This document shows positions 23,875 to 35,633 of a stretch of 64,000 nucleotides of DNA, in pieces. Source of the DNA: Thereva unica (taxonomy: Eukaryota; Arthropoda; Insecta; Diptera; Therevidae). Positions within the stretch are counted from its first letter, which is position 1. The number at the start of each line of letters is the position of its first letter. Where the stretch lies: the NCBI GenBank assembly GCA_949987705.1, contig OX465283.1:74409720-74473719 (forward strand), in the 5' to 3' direction. The translations under genes were made by a program, and so were the position numbers. A model generated the notes under the pieces. It ran no database searches and had not been told where the DNA came from. It worked only from the letters and a program-made list of their open reading frames with translations.

Positions 23875-23966
23875 TTCCCGCAACACAATACTAGCCCGCT
23901 TTCCTGCAACACAATACTAGCCCGCTTTCCCGCAACACAATACTAGCCCGCTTTCCCGCAACACAA
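23875..23966 (+). repeat. 26-bp tandem repeat, about 3.5 units
   Basis: The unit starts TTCCCGCAACACAATACTAG and continues CCCGCT, with period 26 and one C/T variant in the second unit. It lies at the 3' end of the family A coding region, replacing the single CCCGCAACACCAGATTAGCC of other copies, so it arose by local amplification. Confidence 0.85.
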
Positions 23967-24611
23967 ATCAGCGCCTAATCAGCGCTAACTTCCCATTCGA
24001 ATTTCCCACCCCTCCCAAACCAGTTCGAAGAACTGTATGGCATTATGGGAAGGCCAATTGGCTGGGGCTTATTAATTTTTTCCAGTCTACAGACTGGAAT
24101 CTGTGTTTCCGGAATAGAAACGCCAACTCTGCCGCTATCCGTATCACCAGGATCATACAGGCAGGAATGCATTTGTTCATTCCCCATTCTACAAAATCTG
24201 TGAAGCCTAGGCCCAACAGATGGTTTAATCGGGAGTGTATGAATGCAATCAAAACTAAAGAAGCCGCCTTCCGAGCTTCCAAGAGCTTCCCGAGTGAATC
24301 GCTCCGTTTAGAGTACATACAACAAAGAAATTCTTGTAAAACCGCCATCAAGAAAGTCAAAACCTTATTTGACAACAAATCGAGAAGTAAACTCCTAAAT
24401 GCAACCTCCGGTAGCAAAAACTTCTGGTAAGTTCCATCAAGAAGAATTTCATTACAACTTCAACCCCTTCCTTTATTCACAATGAGAAGGTAATAACAGA
24501 CGGCAAATCCAAGGCCAATTTATTAGCATCTATGTTCGCTTCGAATTCTTCTTTACCCGAAACTGATGTGCTACCCCCTGTTTCCGAGCTTAACGCCCAT
24601 TCAATGGACAG

Positions 24612-26147
24612 TAGTCCAGTCAAATTAGAGATTTGACTGAAGATAATTCCGAAGTTGCTGAAAATTGGAACAGCCGTTAAAAACATTATTATACGTAAGC
24701 TGTAGAGACTGCCACGCGATTGGGCGGCTGCAAACTTTTTTATTCAAGGTCAAAGGGTCAAAATATCAGTTTTTTGCAAATATCTGCTAAACCGTACGTC
24801 TTATCAGAAAATTGTGTTTACAACGTTTGTAGATTAGGCGATTATCTACAAAAAAGTATATTATACATTTTCTCGTAGGAATTGCCATTTCTGAGATATT
24901 GTCGTTTTAATAAGTTAAAATACTCATATTCTATAATTCCCGACTTGTAAAGGTCAACAGAAATTTAATAAATCCTTTGGTGGAGTACGCGGCTAATATT
25001 TTCAGGGGTGATTCCTGGATATATTTGGAGAAAAAAATTGTTCTACAGAGGGCGGCTATCTCCACTATCCACTAAGATACAGGGTGATTAGGGAAAAAAT
25101 TTTGTTTTTTTTTTAAATTTACTGAAATTTGAATAACTCCTAAAGTAATTATGATAGAGTAGCCTAATTAGGCTCATCTTTTAGGTAAATGTGTATTCTT
25201 TAATTTGGTGTAAAACATAGTAGCCTGAGTGACTCCGTTCAAAAAATATGTAGGCTCAAACCAATGCTATTATGCCGCAGTTGAAAGACGAGTAACTTTT
25301 TATTTGTTCACGATAAAACACGATAAAACTACTACTACTACTACTACCTACAAAACTACCCAAAATAAACACTTATTGTATATGGAAATATTGTAGGTAA
25401 TAGTTTGGTGCATCAGAAAAGCAAAAAAAAAATGTACTGTTAGTAACGAATTTTCTGAGAAAAACGAAGAAATCTGCCAGGTCTAGATTCTAAGCATTGT
25501 TTGAGCCTATATATTTTTTGAACGGAGTCACTCAGGTTGCTGTGCTTTATACCAAATAAAAGAATACACATTTACCTAAAAGATGAGCCTAATTAGGCTA
25601 CTCTATCATAATTACTTTAGGAGTTATTCAAATTTCAGTAAATTTAAAAAAAAAACAAAATTTTTTCCCTAATCACCCTGTATCTTAGTGGATAGAGGAG
25701 ATAGCCGCCCTCTGTAGAACAATTTTTTTCTCCAAATATATCCAGGAATCACCCCTGAAAATATTAGCCGCGTACTCCAACAAAGGATTTATTAAATTTC
25801 TGATGACCTTTACAAGTCGGGAATGATAGAATATGAGTATTTTAACTTATTAAAACGACAATATCTCAGAAATGGCAATTCCTACGAGAAAATGTATAAT
25901 ATACTTTTTTGTAGATAATCGCCTAATCTACAAACGTTGTAAACACAATTTTCTGATAAGACGTACGGTTTAGCAGATATTTGCAAAAAACTGATATTTT
26001 GACCCTTTGACCTTGAATAAAAAAGTTTGCAGCCGCCCAATCTCTACAGCTTACGTATAATAATGTTTTTAACGGCTGTTCCAATTTTCAGCAACTTCGG
26101 AATTATCTTCCAATTATGGCGTTTTTTCGTCTATTTTGACTGGACTA
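24612..26147. mobile_element. 1.5-kb palindromic (foldback) element inserted in family A
   Basis: The outer ends are TAGTCCAGTCAAA (24612) and its inverse to 26147, flanked by CAG on both sides (24609-24611 and 26148-26150). Nearly perfect inverted arms of about 620 bp run at 24639-25262 and 25498-26110. The unique centre of about 235 bp includes an ACT/CTA microsatellite near 25330. There are no coding frames. The arms differ by only scattered changes, so the element is young or kept alike by gene conversion. Confidence 0.88.
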
Positions 26148-26150
26148 CAG

Positions 26151-27176
26151 GGTTTTTTCAGGACTCGTGAGGTGTACAGGTGCCTCAAAGAGCTCGATGC
26201 CAACAAATCCACTGGACCCGATAATATACCCCCTATCGTCTTAAAACAATGCGCCTCACCTTTGGCTAAACCTCTGCGCAAATTATTTTCCCTGTCTTAT
26301 TTCTCCGGAGTTTATCCCAACTCTTGGAAACTTGCCCATGTTCAGCCCATACTGAAAAAAGGTGATTCCAGCGATCCCTCCAACTACCGCCCAATAGCAA
26401 TTACTTCTATTCTCTCCAAAACCATGGAGACGATAATCAACAAAAAGCTTATGGGATATCTAGAATCCAATCTACTCATAAACGACAGACAGTATGGCTT
26501 CCGACAAAAAAGATCCACTGGCGATCTTTTAGTCTGTCTTACAGAACACCTCAGCCGTAGTCTGCATGGATCCGGTAAGTCTAGTCTGGTTGCTCTGGAT
26601 ATCTCCAAGGCTTTCGATAGAGTTTGGCACTCAGCCCTGTTAGCTAAACTCAAAGCTATTGGAGTTGACTCTCTTCTACAGAAGTGGATTGAGAGTTTCC
26701 TTTCTGGCCGTTCAATCAAAGTGGTATTGGACGGCGTCAAATCCGCATCCCACCCGATCTCTGCGGGGGTCCCCCAGGGGTCAATTTTATCACCCCTATT
26801 TCTCATATTTATAAATGACCTTCTTTCAATCCCCTCCAACCCACTTCTCAGCTTCGCTGACGACGGTACTCTACGTTACTCGTACAGCTTCGATACAAGA
26901 CAGACTCATGCCAGATCCTGTCTTGATGATCGCGAACTAATGTCCAACTCTATTAATAACGACATTGAACTCATTCTAGAGCGGGGAAAGAAGAATCGTG
27001 TTGAATTCAACTCCGACAAAACCAAGTACTGTCTTATATCCAAAAAGAAGCTCAACACCTCTCCACCCTTGAGAGTGGATGGAGTTCAACTAATGGCCGA
27101 CCCATCCTTACACATCTTAGGCGTGACATTAGCCAAAGACTTGCGATGGAATGACCACATATTCCAAATCGCCTAA
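26151..27176 (+). pseudogene. Family A reverse transcriptase, near-complete palm and fingers
   Basis: About 340 codons are open. Blocks in order are TREVYRCLKELDANKSTGPD, LFSLSYFSGVYPNSWKLAHV, NYRPIAITSILSKTMETI, YGFRQKRSTGDLL, VALDISKAFDRVWH, AGVPQGSILSP, FADDGTLRYSY (catalytic Asp pair present) and LGVTLAKDLRWNDHIFQIA. The frame stops at 27174 where other copies read a Lys codon, a single-base nonsense change. The open frame starts within the flank of the palindrome insertion, so the true N-terminus lies upstream of 24612. Confidence 0.85.
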
Positions 27177-27304
27177 CAAGCATCCCAGTGCTTGGGATTT
27201 CTTAAGAGGTGCAAGTTCCTCCTCCAGCCATCGGCCCGTGCTGTTATTTATAAATCCTACATTCGGCCTCTCCTCGAATATAACTCCCTCGTTTGGGGCG
27301 GCGC

Positions 27305-28320
27305 ACAGTGGGACCAAATCCAAAAAAGCTGGCCAAAAGTCTAAAAAAAAAGTTTATAGATTGCGGTTTTTTTTGGGGGGATGATTCGAGGACACTTCCG
27401 ATAGTGAGCAATCAGTCACGGAAGGTTAGATTTTTTTCTACGGACTGGGAAATTGTAGTTGCTACTTTACTCTTTTTGCTTATTTTTAAACGTTAATATT
27501 GTGAAAAAAGGTTAACGTTTTCAAAACGCTATAAAAAATTAAGTAACCAAGCAATCGTGGTCGTGTAAAGTGGAATTTTCTTTGGAAGGTATGTAGAGTA
27601 TAAAAAAAAGTGCACTGTACCCATTAAGCAAGTATATAATACACAGTAAGCATCTATTACACGTGCTTTTTATGAATTAGGATTGTAAGAATGCGATATA
27701 TATTGGACAAAAAGTAATATTGCTCCACTCTGCTCCACTGGAAAACTTGCTGGGCGTTGTTGGTAAAGGTGTATTCCTTCACCTCCAAAAAAAATCCGCT
27801 GCCCAAAATTGCCCCTCCGTGTTTTAAGGGGTCACAGACGTCCAGCACTCGCCCATGGAAATGGTGCTTCAATATTGCAAAAATGCGGGACAAGGTTTTA
27901 TTTTTGGGATGTGTAGGGGGTCAGTGTGAGCTTAAATCTGAGTTTTCGGGATTCTAACCCCCCCCCCTATTTGGCCGACGGTCAAATATGGGGGGGGGGG
28001 TTAGAACCGGTTTTTGACTATTTGGAGGGGTTATGTTAACCATATTGAGTCCGCCATTTTGAAAATCGAAATTTCGACACCGGATTCGTCATCAGCGACC
28101 CCGAAAACCCCTAAGTGAGATGTTTTGGTATCATTTACTAAAGTTTTTGACTATTTGGAGGGGTTATGTTAACCATATTGAGTCCGCCATTTTGAAAATC
28201 GAAATTTCGACACCGGATTCGTCATCAGCGACCCCGAAAACCCCCGAGTGTAAAATTTGAGATCATTTAATGCACTTTTTGACTTTTGTTGGCCAGCTTT
28301 TTTGGATTTGGTCCCACTGT
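27305..28320. mobile_element. hAT-like non-autonomous element
   Basis: The inverted ends start ACAGTGGGACCAAATCCAAA and extend about 35 bp through AAAAGCTGGCC. The flanks carry GCGGCGC on both sides (27298-27304 and 28321-28327), a 7-8 bp duplication inside the family A frame GGGGCGGCGC. The interior has two 133-bp direct repeats (28011 and 28144) and a G/C hairpin at 27953-28006. No transposase frame is present. Confidence 0.83.
28011..28256 (+). repeat. 133-bp tandem duplication inside the hAT-like element
   Basis: Copies begin at 28011 and 28144 with TTTTTGACTATTTGGAGGGG and stay nearly the same through GACACCGGATTCGTCATCAG for over 100 bp. A partial third start occurs near 28271. Subterminal repeats of this kind often bind transposase in hAT elements. 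Confidence 0.85.
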
Positions 28321-28870
28321 GCGGCGCCCCAATAACCACCTTGGCATGGTTAGATAAGGTGCAAAAAAGGGCACTCAAGTTAATTGATGACGACACCGCC
28401 TGCTCCACCATCGACCCCTTGAGCCACCGTAGGAATGTAGCAGCACTGACAAAATTCTATCGCTACTATCATAGTGACTGTTCCTCCGAGTTAAACGCTC
28501 CCCTGCCTCCACGGCAATCTTATACCCGCAACACCAGATTAGCCCACTCGTCTCATTCCCTTCACCTGCAACTACCCTTTTCACGCACTCAACAAGATAT
28601 GAATTCGTTTGTTAATAGAACAACTCGACTGTGGAATAACCTCTCGCAGTCAGTATTTCCGAGCTCCTACAACATCCAAGAGTTCAAACGCAGGGTTCAT
28701 CACCACCTTCTTCAATACCCCCCCGTACCTTTTAACCCTTAACCTATACCCGCCCCCCCTTCCTCCCCCGTACTAAGCTTACTGCTAGACATTGCACCAT
28801 GACATGACAAATGACATGACGGACTAGTAGTACAAAGGGTGACTCCTGAGCTTAGCACTGCCACATAAAA

Positions 28871-29160
28871 AAAAAATACCCTACAGCCACCCCGTTCGCA
28901 CGACAATACGGTCTAGAAGTTCGTTTATGAATAGAACAACTCGACTGTGGAATAATCTTTCGCAGTCAGTATTTCCGAACTTGTACAACACCTTAGAGTT
29001 CAAACGTTAGGTTGATCGACATTTTCTTCTACACCCTCCAGACCCCCTCTAAACTTTTCTATTCTTCTCGATTCTTCAAACCAAGCTTACTATTAGACAT
29101 TGTACTATGACCTGAACGACATGACGAACTAGTAGTAAAAAGAGTTACTCCTAAGCTTGG
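28871..29160 (+). mobile_element. Second, diverged family A 3' end
   Basis: Just after the main copy the sequence restarts with a diverged version of the C-terminal region (ACAACTCGACTGTGGAATAA) and the 3' UTR (GACGAACTAGTAGTAAAAAG). It is a separate older truncated insertion, or a tandem duplication, of the same family. Confidence 0.75.
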
Positions 29161-30690
29161 TTTTTTCATTAAAAAATGTTAAAAGCATTGCCTCTATTTA
29201 CTGTATAAGCATAGTGCGCCTTGCTTCTCTGCGCTAAGTTTTGTTGTTCACTATAAATAAATAGTTCCAAAATAAAATAAAAAACACCTAGATGTATTCT
29301 TTATACAATCCATTATATTTTTATATCCAATCTCACAATTTCGATAGGTATTGTATTTATTTATATAGTAGAATTTCATTCATTTATCTGTTATAAACTA
29401 AACTATATAGTTTAAAAATCAATACGCATAAAAACCAAAGCAGGAAAGTATATATGTATGTTTTTACGTCTGTTTTTTTTTTTATATAAATAAAGTTTAT
29501 CACAAAAATATCGCAAAGTAATGAACTGCCATACAAAATTATTTTAACATTACATTATAAAGATTCAATTCCGTTATAGAAATTCTTATATGTATGTTTT
29601 TTGCATATACATATGTATACATATATATAAATATAATATTTTTATCTTTATACCATCAAAAAATAAGCATTTCTATTAGAAAAAAATAACAAAATACATA
29701 AAATAATAAAATTTTATTTAATATCTAGCATTTGTTTTATTCAAAAACAACATTAGTAAAATGTAGATTTAAATAAAAAATAATTTTCTTCTTTTTTGCA
29801 TGCTTTTTTTGTTCATAGATAGATGGATGTAGGAGAGATTAACAAATACATACGAGTTTTTTTTTTTCATTTTTAAATACATTTTCCGCTGTTTTAAGCA
29901 ATGTTTATTTTTACGATCGTTTGATAATTTTTCCTTATTTGAAATAATACAAATATGTCCCAAAAAGCGTAAATGGTTTGTATACATACTTAAATTATAC
30001 TTGTGGTACTTGATTTTATACACTTTTTACATAAATATATAGTTTTTTTTATGTTTTAGATAATTTAGATAGATTTTTTTGAAGTCTCCGTGTAGTTTGT
30101 AATTTTCATAAATATAATATTTTATTTTATTATTATTTAATAGCCTTTTACAGAAGCACACCAGTAATTGCCCCTGATTTTTTCAATAGTTATATGTTAT
30201 AAATTAATAGTAATTTTTGTTATCCTGTAATATAAATGTTAATTTTAAGCAAGGATTTATCTTTGTCATTTGTTAAATTTAACTGATTCTTCAAATTTTT
30301 ATATTCAATCACGTAATTAGATAAAATTTTAAATAATATTTGCAATCAAAGGAAATACAGCATCCTTATAAGGAGTAAAGGATTTTATGTTTGATTGACG
30401 TACATTAACTGAGAAATTTTCTTTTTTTGTTGTTCGAATGATGACTGAAGTGTGGATGACGCAAATAACGATGTCCTGTCACATGAATCCCAATAGGGCT
30501 CTTATAGCCAAAATTAATAATTAAGTCGATATTTCGCTTGAATGGTGTGCGTGAATAACTTAAGCTTAGAGGTGACGGTGTAGAGGGCCAAAAGCTTGTG
30601 AAGAATTCAGTGCAACCAGACAACCAACATCCACTAAAGTGATGCTTACTTTGGTAAAGGTGCAATGATGCCTACCAATTAGAACCGCCA
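29161..30690. other. AT-rich single-copy-looking DNA
   Basis: No gene is recognised. The composition is very AT-rich, with ATATGTATGT words and many TTTTAT runs. The minus-strand frames at 29769-30023 and 30405-30665 are low in complexity or lack motifs. Confidence 0.45.
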
Positions 30691-31394
30691 CTGAATCTCC
30701 CTCTCCCTCAAACACGTTTTTTATTTAAAATTGCATAATCTCTACGGAAAAAATAGAAATTATTAACATGTTACGGTGGCGAATGGCTGACAAAGCCCTC
30801 AGAAGGTGGTGACACCCGATTGGTCACTTCTGTTAAAACCGTTAAACTAAAGAGTCGCTGCAGACGAACACCCAACAGATCTGTTAGAAAGTCCTAATCC
30901 CAACCTCCCCGCCGTGCCCCTGGGGTACTTATTCGGAAGGATCTAACGGGAAACGGGCGAATGGAAAGGTCTCTGCGCCATAAAACAGAGTTTTAAGTCA
31001 ATTGGACTGGCGTTTAGCAACCCGCTCCCATAAAAATACCATTGATACGAATTGCCAAACAATGCCTCCGAACCGGATGGACAACACGACAACGACCATG
31101 GAACATGGTATGTGAGGACAATGTTGGCTGATGGACGACTGGATATAGTCCTCAACGAGATGAATCGATATAAAATCAAGGTCTTGGAACTCAGCGAGAC
31201 CAGATGATCCGTCGTAAGGGGACATATCTGCGAATGCGAAAACGGTGAGTCCTTCTCATATTTTGGCAGAAATGAAACTAAAAGCTGTAGGAATGGCGTT
31301 GGCGTAATACTCTCCAAAACAGCCAGGTCCACCAGTTTTTGAGAGGATTATGCGCGCCTGCATACAAGACTAAGAAGTACTAAATTAGTCCAAT

Positions 31395-31840
31395 CCCAGT
31401 AGGAAATGTTATCACCGCTTCAAATAGAAACGAGGTCCAAGCGCTTCTTTGGTGCACATTTGTAACCAAAAATGAAGCGCTTTTTATGTGCAGACTTTGG
31501 AAGCTTGTTCGCAGCACTGGTATTTTCGTCCTTAAGGCAATGTGTGGCAAGTTTTGCTTTTGTTTTTTTAGTTTTTCTGCTTAAGATGGAGCTTTCGAAG
31601 CTTGAGTTAAAAGCCATATCAAAACGAAACTCTAGGCAGAACTACTTACACCTACCTTTGTTTAAAGCGCATTGTTGGTGCTTAGAAATCAGCTTAATTA
31701 AAACGCTTCCTTCTGTGGACATGTAATGTTAAAGGCATAAAACAGATAAATAAAATAAATCTTCTTACCAAACGGAAGCGCTACTAGCTTTAAAAAAGGC
31801 GCTTTGAAAGACCTTTTCGAGCGCTTTTCTTCCTACTGGG
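31395..31840. mobile_element. MITE with CCCAGTAGGAA ends
   Basis: The ends are CCCAGTAGGAA (31395) and its perfect inverse to 31840. Internal words AAGCGC and GCGCTTTT occur repeatedly in both orientations. It interrupts the RTE-like endonuclease region. No clear target duplication is seen. Confidence 0.65.
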
Positions 31841-31867
31841 GCTATGCTCCAACTGAACTGAACTGAA

Positions 31868-32130
31868 TCGACGCGACAAAAAAAGCTTGTCGACATTCTC
31901 TAAGTTTTGTATTTGGAATTATGACCAAATCGAAAGATAAATTTTACTATACAGAACCATCAAATTGTGTGCAATTAAGTTCAGCAAATCAAAAAGTGTG
32001 TATTTAATTACAATAAAAACTGTTAAAAGTTTATTGTATACATAAATTCAACTTTTTAAAAATCGTGTTGTCAAATGCGAATTTTTACTTATCGACAGAA
32101 ATCGACATCGACTCGAGAAACTAAATACGA
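31868..32130. mobile_element. Degraded copy of the GGCCGTATTTGG MITE
   Basis: The right part reads CATCGACTCGAGAAACTAAA, followed by TACG, matching the 3' end of the MITE at 21009-21337. The left part shares TTTGGAATTATGACCAAATC, and the centre shares the ACCATCAAATTG block. The ends are worn and no duplication is visible. Confidence 0.65.
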
Positions 32131-32371
32131 CGATGCGCTACATCCAATTCTGCAAAAAGCATTGAACACTTATACCTTTCCGGAGGATTGGACGGAAGGT
32201 ATCATAGTCAAAATACCAAAAAGGTCCCCCAACAATATGTGGCAATTGGAGAGGCATCTGTCTATTATCTACTGTGGGAAAAATTTTGTCCCACATTATT
32301 ATCAAGGATAAGACGATACGCTTAGAAGACAGCAGACTGGATTCAGAAAGAGCCAGTCCTGCATAGACTAT

Positions 32372-32621
32372 GGGCCCTATTGTGGAACGAGTCGATTTGA
32401 CGACTTTGAGTCGACGTTAAAATTTCATACTGAGAAAGTCGATTTTTATCGATTAAAACATAAATATGAGTCGATTACATTTTTGGCGTCGACTTGACAA
32501 TTATGTAATCGACTCATGATAATGCTTTTATCGACTAATTTCGACAAAAAACGACTTTCGCAGAAAGAAATTTTAACATCGACTCAAAGTCGTCAAATTG
32601 ACGATATCCACAATAGGCCCC
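32372..32621. mobile_element. MITE with GGGCCYTATTGTGG ends, TAT-flanked
   Basis: The ends GGGCCCTATTGTGGA and the inverse TCCACAATAGGCCCC are flanked by TAT on both sides. They sit inside the RTE frame at ..IDYVNTLQ.., which is restored exactly if the element is removed. The inner repeats GAGTCGATT, GACTTTGAGTCGACG and AAAATTTC recur inverted near the right end. It has no coding capacity. Confidence 0.85.
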
Positions 32622-33666
32622 TATGTTAACACCTTGCAATGATCTACAGAATCACGATCCGCCCTGTACCTATCTTTCGTAGACTATGAGAAAGCGTTCG
32701 ACTCGGTTAATAGGAGCTTTATATGGCAGGCACTATGGCAGCCCTATATAACAATTCCAAATGCAGAGTTCAAAATGGAAAATTGCCGAGAGCTTTGAGG
32801 TGAGTTCAGGAGTACGACAAGGATGCCTACTTTCGCCATTACTATTTCTTATGGCAATAAACGACTTCCTTGTTAGCGATCTAGATAGTAGAGCAGGCGG
32901 CATACAATGGGGTTTGCTAGACTGCCTTAAGGATCTCGACTACGCGGAAGATATCTGTTTGCTGGCCAACAAGCATCAGGACCTTAAAAACATGTTAAAA
33001 ATTTGGCAACAGAAAGTAGTCCAGCAGGCTTAAGGCTAAATCCGAATGAAACCAAAGAAATGCGGATATATGCAAACACCCTTAAACGAACTGTGCTGAA
33101 TAACCGTGACGCGGAACTGGTAGATAAATTCTGCTACCTCGGTAGTAATATTACCGAAAATGGCGGTGCAGAAGAAGACGTTAGTTCCAGAATAAATAAA
33201 ACACGACGCGCATATGCATGCCTGTTTCGCATATGGAGATCAACGGAGATCTCAATTGACAAATTGCGGCTGTTCAACGCCAACGTTAAGGCATTCTTTT
33301 GTATGGTTGTGAAACATGAAAAGTCACCTAATTCATCACAGGGCGCCTGCAAGTTTTCATCAACAGATGCCTGCGTCGCATCCTAAAAAAGCAAGATAGA
33401 ATTCCTAATGATTCCGCTAGCAAGATAGAATTCCTAATGAAGAGCTATGGACCGTGCCGGCCAAGAAAGGATAGACGACCAAATCAGGCGAAGGAAATGG
33501 AATTGGATTGGCCACACCTTGCGAAACGAAAACGAGAATCTAGTCAAACAGGTCCTTGACTGGAATCCGCAAGGATCCCGTCGAATTGGAAGACCTAGAA
33601 TAACGTGGAGGAGAACCCTATTAGCAGAGGCCGCAACAACTGGAAGATCCAGGGGCCGGTTCATGT

Positions 33667-34800
33667 TTGTTGAAAACGAAAATTTGTTATTAGATAGCTT
33701 TTGATTTTGATACTGAGCACTAGAACCAACCGTATTATGAACTATACAATTTTAGGTAAATTCGACTGTTTGAAATGAATGAAAAAAACTCAATCATAAG
33801 AAAGTTAAGTGGCGGGTCTGCCTATGTAAAATATGGACAAATATAAATTTTCTGGCAAATCCAACAACAAATTTACAAATGACACAATCAAAATGTTTTT
33901 TAACTTATTCCAATGCCAATAAAAGTAATATACCAACTACAAATAAGGAGTTTTAGCTTGCTATAATAAATGTATATTTTTCGATTCTCAATATATTTAT
34001 GTATTAATAAAAAAAATAATTTTATATTACTTTAAACAAAATAAAAATAAGCTCTTAATCGAATTGTTTCCCTTTTCTGTTTTATTATAAAAACATTCCG
34101 CCGTCACAATAACATGCCACAACATTTCATTTTTTTTAATAATTTTATAACCTTTTTACAATTGGTTTAAGAAAATGAAGAAAAAAATATATAGCTTATT
34201 GAAATTGATATAGTTTGTATATTTACTGTAAATACTCGTCTTAAAGTTGTTTATTATATGTTTATGATAAAAATTAAGATTAATGAACACTATTTTCGGT
34301 TGCATTTTTGTTATTATTGGTATTAAAGTAATTAAGTAAAATTTGTATATTTGATTTAAAATAATATAATTAACATTAAATATTGTGTTTGATGAATTGT
34401 ATAGAATTTGTCATCATTATAATGCAGCGTATAGATTATACAATTCTGTCTCTAGCATACAATGTGACTAATATTCTAGCAATTATAGTTCATCCTTTAC
34501 ACTGTAATTGTAATATTCAAAATATTATTTATTATTAACATGAGCGCATTGCACTTAAATACAATATTTAAAAGAAAATAATAAATAATATCAACTTAAA
34601 ATAGTAAATAACATACAAAAGATTAGAAAGATTCGTGGCTACTGCTTTTAAAGAGATATTGCTAAATTCGCGAAGAGACAAGTCAAAATAAACGAACTTT
34701 TAACGAAAAAGCAGTTGTACATAAAAGTTGCACTTGATTGATATAAATTTAAAATCTTTTAATATGCATTACATCTAATCTCTCTCAAAAAAAACTGTGA
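33667..34800. other. AT-rich non-coding
   Basis: Beyond the RTE-like 3' end there is about 1.1 kb of very AT-rich DNA with no open frame or repeat that I can define. Confidence 0.45.
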
Positions 34801-35036
34801 AATCACCCTTTATACTACCAGTCTGTCATGGCGTTCAGGTCATGGTGTAAGGTCCAGTAGCAAACTTGGTTTAAAAGATAGAAGAGAATAAGATAGGTCG
34901 GGGGTCTGGGGTGTTGGAGTAGGTGGCAATGAACCTTACGTTTGAACTCTTGGATGTTGTATGAGTTCAGGAAAACTGATCGTGGGAGATTATTCCACAG
35001 CCAAATTTTTCTATTTATAAACGAACTTTTAGACAT
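34801..35036 (-). mobile_element. Diverged family A 3' end, minus strand
   Basis: The minus-strand frame reads INRKIWLWNNLPRSVFLNSY followed by NIQEFKRKVHCHLLQHP, the family C-terminus. Its 3' UTR resembles that at 28871-29160. It abuts the next copy in a head-to-tail arrangement, mirroring the pair at 28.4-29.2 kb. Confidence 0.75.
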
Positions 35037-35448
35037 TAGCGTTTTTTTATGTGGCAGTGCTAAGCTCAGGAGTCACCCTTTATACTACCAGTGCGTCATG
35101 TCATTTGTCATGTCATGGTGCAATGTCTAGCAGTAAGCTTAGTACGAGGAAAGGGGTTGGGGGGGGGATAGGTTAAGGATTATAAAGGTACGGGGGGGGG
35201 GGGGGGGGTATTGAAGAAGGTGGTGATGAACTCTGCGTTTGAACTCTTGGATGTTATAGGAGCTCGGAAATACTGACTGCGAGAGATTATTCCACAGTCG
35301 AGTTGTTCTATTTACAAACGAATTCATATCTTGTAGAGTGCCTGAAAGAGGGAGTTGCAGGTGGAGGGAATGAGACGAGTGGGCTAATCTGGTGTTGCGG
35401 ATATAAGATTGCCGTGGAGGCAGAAGAGCCTTTATCTCGGAGGAACAG
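35037..35448 (-). mobile_element. Family A 3' part, downstream half of a copy split by the gypsy element
   Basis: This is the inverse of 28480-28870: C-terminal FVNRTTRLWNNLSQSVFPSS and 3' UTR with a 17-G run near 35192-35208. It continues on the other side of the LTR retrotransposon at 42732. The 5-bp AACAG duplication shows where the LTR element entered. Confidence 0.85.
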
Positions 35449-35633
35449 TGTAATAAGTGCGTTAATCATGTAACATGTAAACGTAGTCCGTAACTTAGTT
35501 GAGCTTCAACCTGTGTACAGTACAGAAGTAAGGAAGAAGAGAAAATCTAAATAAAATAAAAAAAAAACCACAAAAACTATAAAAATTAAAAACTGTATTT
35601 TTTCTTTTATTATAATAAGCTAAGCTTATTACA
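35449..35633 (+). repeat. 5' LTR of the gypsy element
   Basis: The LTR is 185 bp, short for this superfamily, starting TGTAATAAGTGCG and ending AGCTAAGCTTATTACA. It shares all sequence with the 3' LTR except for about 65 bp at 35492-35556, which the 3' copy lacks. Confidence 0.92.

Larger units (their letters stand above)
21795..23980 (+). mobile_element. Family A non-LTR retrotransposon, copy at 22 kb (decayed)
   Basis: In order it contains a linker with LFIPHSTKSVKPR and NRWFNGECMNAIKAKEAAYR, then reverse transcriptase blocks DVNKSTGPDEIPPMVLKKC, ISKAFDRVWHPALLNKL and AGVPQGSILSPVLFL. The catalytic motif is changed to FAHDGT (FADD in the 26 kb copy), and a C-terminal region reads LGFLKRCKFLLQ. 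Frameshifts near 22130, 22400 and 22590 break the frame, and a MITE sits at 23040-23368. It ends in a 26-bp tandem array. The endonuclease is not seen. Confidence 0.85.
23985..28870 (+). mobile_element. Family A non-LTR retrotransposon, longest copy, with two nested elements
   Basis: The pieces in order are 23985-24611, 26151-27304 and 28328-28870. The first holds the linker after the endonuclease (IPHSTKSVKPRPNRWFNREC). The second holds the reverse transcriptase, and the third the C-terminal domain and 3' UTR (FVNRTTRLWNNLSQSVFPSS). The gaps are filled by a 1.5 kb palindrome and a hAT-like element, each with target duplications. The 5' part with the endonuclease core is absent. Confidence 0.87.
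30690..33666 (+). mobile_element. RTE-like non-LTR retrotransposon with three nested MITEs
   Basis: The 5' part (30690-31394) carries decayed endonuclease sequence. Near 31240-31320 a frame reads GESFSYFGRNETKSCRNGVG, the loop region of an APE-type endonuclease. The RT part runs 32130-33666 with LHPILQKALNTYTFPEDWTE, SSGVRQGCLLSPLLFLMAIN, a decayed catalytic box DYAEDI, LRLNPNETKEMRIYANTLKR, VDKFCYLGSNITENGG and finally RRKWNWIGHTLRNENENLVK with WNPQGSRRIGRPRITWRR. Frames are broken in several places. MITEs sit at 31395-31840, about 31868-32130 and 32372-32621. A related fragment lies at 58979-59560 on the minus strand. Confidence 0.83.

Noticed and set aside
23875..23966. Possible CRISPR-like repeat array
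   Set aside because: The units are directly adjacent with no spacers and lie in a eukaryotic retroelement; it is a minisatellite.
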